34,680 nucleotides of DNA from Alphaproteobacteria bacterium (GTDB lineage: Bacteria > Pseudomonadota > Alphaproteobacteria > Caulobacterales > Aquidulcibacteraceae): contig JAGWZH010000022.1 in assembly GCA_018971945.1 (NCBI GenBank), positions 1-34,680 on the forward strand. The letters run 5' to 3'. Shown here piece by piece: positions 32,477 to 34,680 of this stretch. Position numbers and translations under genes: made by a program. Numbering within the stretch: position 1 is the stretch's first letter; each line of letters starts with the position of its first letter. The notes under the pieces were generated by a model. The model was not told the origin of the DNA and did not search any database. It saw only the letters and a program-made list of their open reading frames with translations.

Positions 32477-33930
32477 TCCGCATCTGGACGGATGGCGAAA
32501 TTTCGGGCGCGCTGGACAGGTTGGGGAGGGTCGGAACGTCATTCGCGTACGCACCGGAAGCCGCTGCACAACGGGCAGTTTCCATCACCATGCCACACCG
32601 CTTGCCGTCCTACGATTGGCCCCACGGACTGCTTCCCATTTTCGAAATGAACGTGCCGGAAGGGGCGCTGCGTGAGCGGCTGATCCGGTCTTTCTCGAAG
32701 GCCACAGGCTCGTTCGACGACTTCGATCTCTTGTCGATCGTGGGCCGCACCCAGCTTGGCCGAATTCGCTATTCCGCAATGGACGCCGTCCTCGATGAAG
32801 CGACGCCGTTTCAGTCCGTCGATGAGATCCTGCGTGCGCGCCGCGACGGGGGTCTTTTCGATCATCTCCTCGATCGTTTTGCGCGCTATTCCGGCCTCAG
32901 TGGCGTGCAACCAAAGGTGCTGATCCGCGACGAGAAGAAGTTTTCCGCTGGCAAGGCACGCCGATCATCGAGCATTCGGGCGGCGACCCATATCGTCAAA
33001 ATGTGGGATCGGGACGAATATCCGGAGCTCGCGGCCAACGAGTTCTTTTGCCTCCTCGCCGCTCGGAAGGCGGGTCTCGACGTCCCGGTTTTCACCTTGT
33101 CAGACGCGGGCGATGCGCTCGTCATCGAGCGGTTCGATATCGGTGATCGGGGATATCTCGGCCTCGAGGACTTTTGCGTGCTGAATGGCCTTGGCGCAGC
33201 TCAGAAATACGCTGGGAGCTACGAGTCGCGGCTGTTCAGGCGCACCCGCGACTTCGTGGACCCCGCCGATCAGCCGCAGGCCCTGCAAGCTCTCTACCAG
33301 CTGTTCGTTCTCAACTGCGCCCTTCGCAATGGCGATGCGCACCTTAAGAACTTCGCTTTGATCTATGATCGGGTGGACGGACCTCTGCGTCTCGCGCCGG
33401 TCTACGACCTGGTCACCACCAAGGCCTATCTGCCGAACGACGCGATGGCGTTGACTCTCGATGGATCGACACGGTGGCCTGATGCGAAGCGCCTTACCCA
33501 GCTTGGACAACTCCGCGCCGGCCTTTCTCCATCCTCCATCGGACTGATCTTCGAGGAAACCGCAGACGCCATGGCCGACGTTTGGAAAGAGGCTGCACGA
33601 TACTTCGTGGGCTGCTCCGAACCCGGCGTTGGCGAGCGGATGAAGTCCGCGTGGGAAGAAGGCATCGCCGAAGCCTTAGGGCGTGGCCGCGCGCTGACCA
33701 AAAAGGCGAGCCCGTCGCCGCAAGAGCCCAAGCCGTTGGCTAAATCTCAGGCGGCCCTGCTGGAGCTCCTGCGCACCGAGGGAGGCGCATTGCTGGGATC
33801 GGTCTCGTCAATCGCGGCCAAGCTCTCACTGCCGCCGAGCACGCTCAGCGGGGCGCTGAAGGCTCTCCAAGACCGGGGCCTAATCAGTCGCGAAGGCCGC
33901 AGCATCCGCCTTGCCGATCGCGACGTTTAA
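32473..33930 (+). CDS. hipA: HipA family toxin kinase with C-terminal winged-helix extension
   Basis: A 485-residue HipA-like Ser/Thr kinase. SGVQPKV (143-149) is the P-loop-type segment and Lys176 in HIVK is the likely ATP lysine. Asp288 in NGDAHLKNFAL (286-296) is the catalytic base, with Asn293 and Asp312 (YDLVTT) for Mg2+. E. coli HipA phosphorylates glutamyl-tRNA synthetase, halting translation and causing persistence; the target here may differ. The N-terminal subdomain (1-110) is the usual HipA couple domain. After the kinase, residues about 424-485 (KSQAALLELLRTEGG, LSLPPSTLSGALKALQDRGLISREGRSIRLAD) read as a winged HTH, which ordinary HipA (about 440 residues) lacks. It is the second gene of the operon, in a mobile region. 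Confidence 0.93.
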   Translation: MIRIWTDGEISGALDRLGRVGTSFAYAPEAAAQRAVSITMPHRLPSYDWPHGLLPIFEMNVPEGALRERLIRSFSKATGSFDDFDLLSIVGRTQLGRIRYSAMDAVLDEATPFQSVDEILRARRDGGLFDHLLDRFARYSGLSGVQPKVLIRDEKKFSAGKARRSSSIRAATHIVKMWDRDEYPELAANEFFCLLAARKAGLDVPVFTLSDAGDALVIERFDIGDRGYLGLEDFCVLNGLGAAQKYAGSYESRLFRRTRDFVDPADQPQALQALYQLFVLNCALRNGDAHLKNFALIYDRVDGPLRLAPVYDLVTTKAYLPNDAMALTLDGSTRWPDAKRLTQLGQLRAGLSPSSIGLIFEETADAMADVWKEAARYFVGCSEPGVGERMKSAWEEGIAEALGRGRALTKKASPSPQEPKPLAKSQAALLELLRTEGGALLGSVSSIAAKLSLPPSTLSGALKALQDRGLISREGRSIRLADRDV

Positions 33931-34163
33931 GGCGCGTCCTTGACGGCGCCGCGGGCTAGCATTCATCCGGCGATAGAGGCCATACGCCTGCGCTTCCATG
34001 AGTTGGTCTGGGCCTACGCGACTAAGCGCTGCAGCAAGCCGGCTTTCCTAACCTTTCCCCGGCTTTCCCAGCATTTCCATCAGTGGTGATTCCCATGTGA
34101 TTCCCAAAGCGTGGAATGGACCATGCGATGTCTCGGAAAAACCTCGGAAGCCCTTGGGAGAGA
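33931..34163. other. Spacer between hipA and the tRNA scar
   Basis: There is no supported gene. A minus-strand frame passes through from the broken transglutaminase into here but reads as chance after the junction. It contains GGGAATCAC repeated in near-tandem on the minus strand (about 34078-34108), possibly from a lost integrase end. Confidence 0.4.
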
Positions 34164-34209
34164 TGGTGCCGCTTGCGTGACTCGAACACGCGACCCCCGC
34201 ACTTACGAA
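34164..34209 (-). repeat. tRNA 3' fragment, likely tRNA-Thr(CGT): attachment-site scar
   Basis: On the minus strand this runs from an anticodon loop TTCGTAA through the T arm (GCGTG-TTCGAGT-CACGC), acceptor strand AAGCGGC, A and CCA. The 5' half is absent: the bases before the loop cannot pair with GTGCG. This is the part that tyrosine integrases leave when they insert at the 3' end of a tRNA gene. The anticodon CGT suggests threonine. It ends in encoded CCA. No second copy was found within the window. Confidence 0.8.
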
Positions 34210-34536
34210 TGAGGGGCTTGATCATCATGGCGTCGCCCGCCACCTCCACCAACCCCGCCTCCAAGCCGGCCGCGCGCATCAGCGCCACCTGGAGATTGCT
34301 TTTCGTCGCGCACATCCCCCAGCCTTGCGCAAAGGCGCCGGAGGCGCGCTGCCACCAAACCCCGAACCGGTACGGAAGCGCCATGACAAACTCCCAGATC
34401 GCTTGGGCTGTGTCTTGGGGCGTCGGGTGGCTGAGCGCAGCTGCCTGCGCCATTATCGCTGGATGATCCGCATCGCAGAAGGCCTCACGCGGCGGGGCAG
34501 GCGGGCGCAGCTTGCGCGTCCTGCTGGGAAGCTCTA
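34210..34536 (-). pseudogene. Transglutaminase-like gene broken on both sides
   Basis: About 108 residues from a transglutaminase-like protein: TPQDTAQAIWEFVMALPYRFG, then SGAFAQGWGMCATKSNLQVALMRAAGLEAGLVEVAGDAMMIKPLI. The Cys in GWGMCATKSN is the expected nucleophile. The His and Asp of the triad would follow but are missing, because the frame turns into the tRNA scar at 34209. On the other side, the IS5 end at 34537 removes the start. So a chromosomal or island gene was cut by two separate mobile events. The open frame to 34022 is chimeric and its last 60 residues carry no family signal. Confidence 0.75.
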
Positions 34537-34680
34537 GGGAATCTCTGAACAAGTCTGAGGATTCCCGCTTGCTGCGAAGCAGTCCATGGTGATGTGGGTT
34601 TACCGGGATGCGGACCGATGCGGCAAACGACTTTCGCGACTATGGGGTTTGATCGTTACGCCAAGACGACGCGCAAGGCA
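34537..34680 (+). mobile_element. IS5-group insertion sequence, left end, continuing off the window
   Basis: The element begins GGGAATCTCTGAACAAGTC at 34537, straight after CTAG (34534-34537), the CTAR-type target favoured by IS5. A transposase start follows 80 bases in. The right end lies outside the window. It inserted in the transglutaminase gene. Confidence 0.8.
34618..34680 (+). CDS. IS5 family transposase, N-terminal fragment at the window edge
   Basis: The first 21 codons read MRQTTFATMGFDRYAKTTRK and on, matching the usual beginning of IS5-group transposases (MxQxTFAxxGFExYxKxTRK). The rest is off the window, so intactness cannot be judged. It has the same orientation as the element end at 34537 and is likely to be a complete copy in the genome. 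Confidence 0.85.
   Translation, partial: MRQTTFATMGFDRYAKTTRKA

Overview
The window looks like part of an alphaproteobacterial chromosome, most likely from the stalked or holdfast-forming group (Caulobacterales, Hyphomonadales or Parvularculales). The reasons are high GC content, a 16S rRNA 5' end with a TTGACA/TAAACA promoter and a boxA-like leader, an hfaA-hfaB-hfaD holdfast-anchor operon, and small families typical of this group (Usg, a CC0125-type lipoprotein, a TorF-type porin). I could not place it to genus. Both edges fall inside multicopy DNA: the left edge is inside 16S rRNA and the right edge is inside an IS5-type transposase. The window is therefore probably a whole assembly contig.

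Layout. 1-1065: 5' part of 16S rRNA (minus strand), its leader and promoter, and a 7-bp tandem repeat. 1066-2727: a CBS-domain protein and a rhomboid protease. 2914-5771: the holdfast anchor operon hfaABD. 6213-10090: housekeeping metabolism, with nudix-cysE, a nitroreductase, queF and a Ca2+/Na+ exchanger. 10187-15956: a short-chain dehydrogenase with a clear terminator, a TorF porin, TerC, HMG-CoA lyase, tRNA-Leu(TAA) and a CinA-like protein. 16315-22555: map, a RadC relative with a damaged metal site, an MFS transporter, a repeat-rich peptidoglycan-binding protein, purB and a small membrane protein. 22510-26519: a YhiN-type flavoprotein, a LysE-type exporter, usg, and two predicted lipoproteins (CC0125-type and TraB/GumN-type).

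26621-29555 is a compact minus-strand operon with overlapping genes. It encodes a photolyase-like protein whose FAD domain comes first, then a conventional cryptochrome/photolyase, then a 58-residue DUF2256 zinc-finger-like protein that is easily missed. It is probably a DNA-repair or blue-light unit.

From about 30.3 kb to the right edge the window is an eroded mobile region. It holds an IS5 remnant with one recognisable end, an IstB (IS21) remnant joined to a decapitated excisionase-type HTH gene, and an intact hipBA toxin-antitoxin operon. These are followed by the 3' part of a tRNA, most like tRNA-Thr(CGT), which is a probable integrase attachment scar; a transglutaminase gene cut on both sides; and a new IS5 end. 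The hipBA promoter carries four regularly spaced operator-like palindromes, and HipA has an extra C-terminal winged-helix segment. These, the photolyase operon and the RadC active-site loss are the most interesting features.
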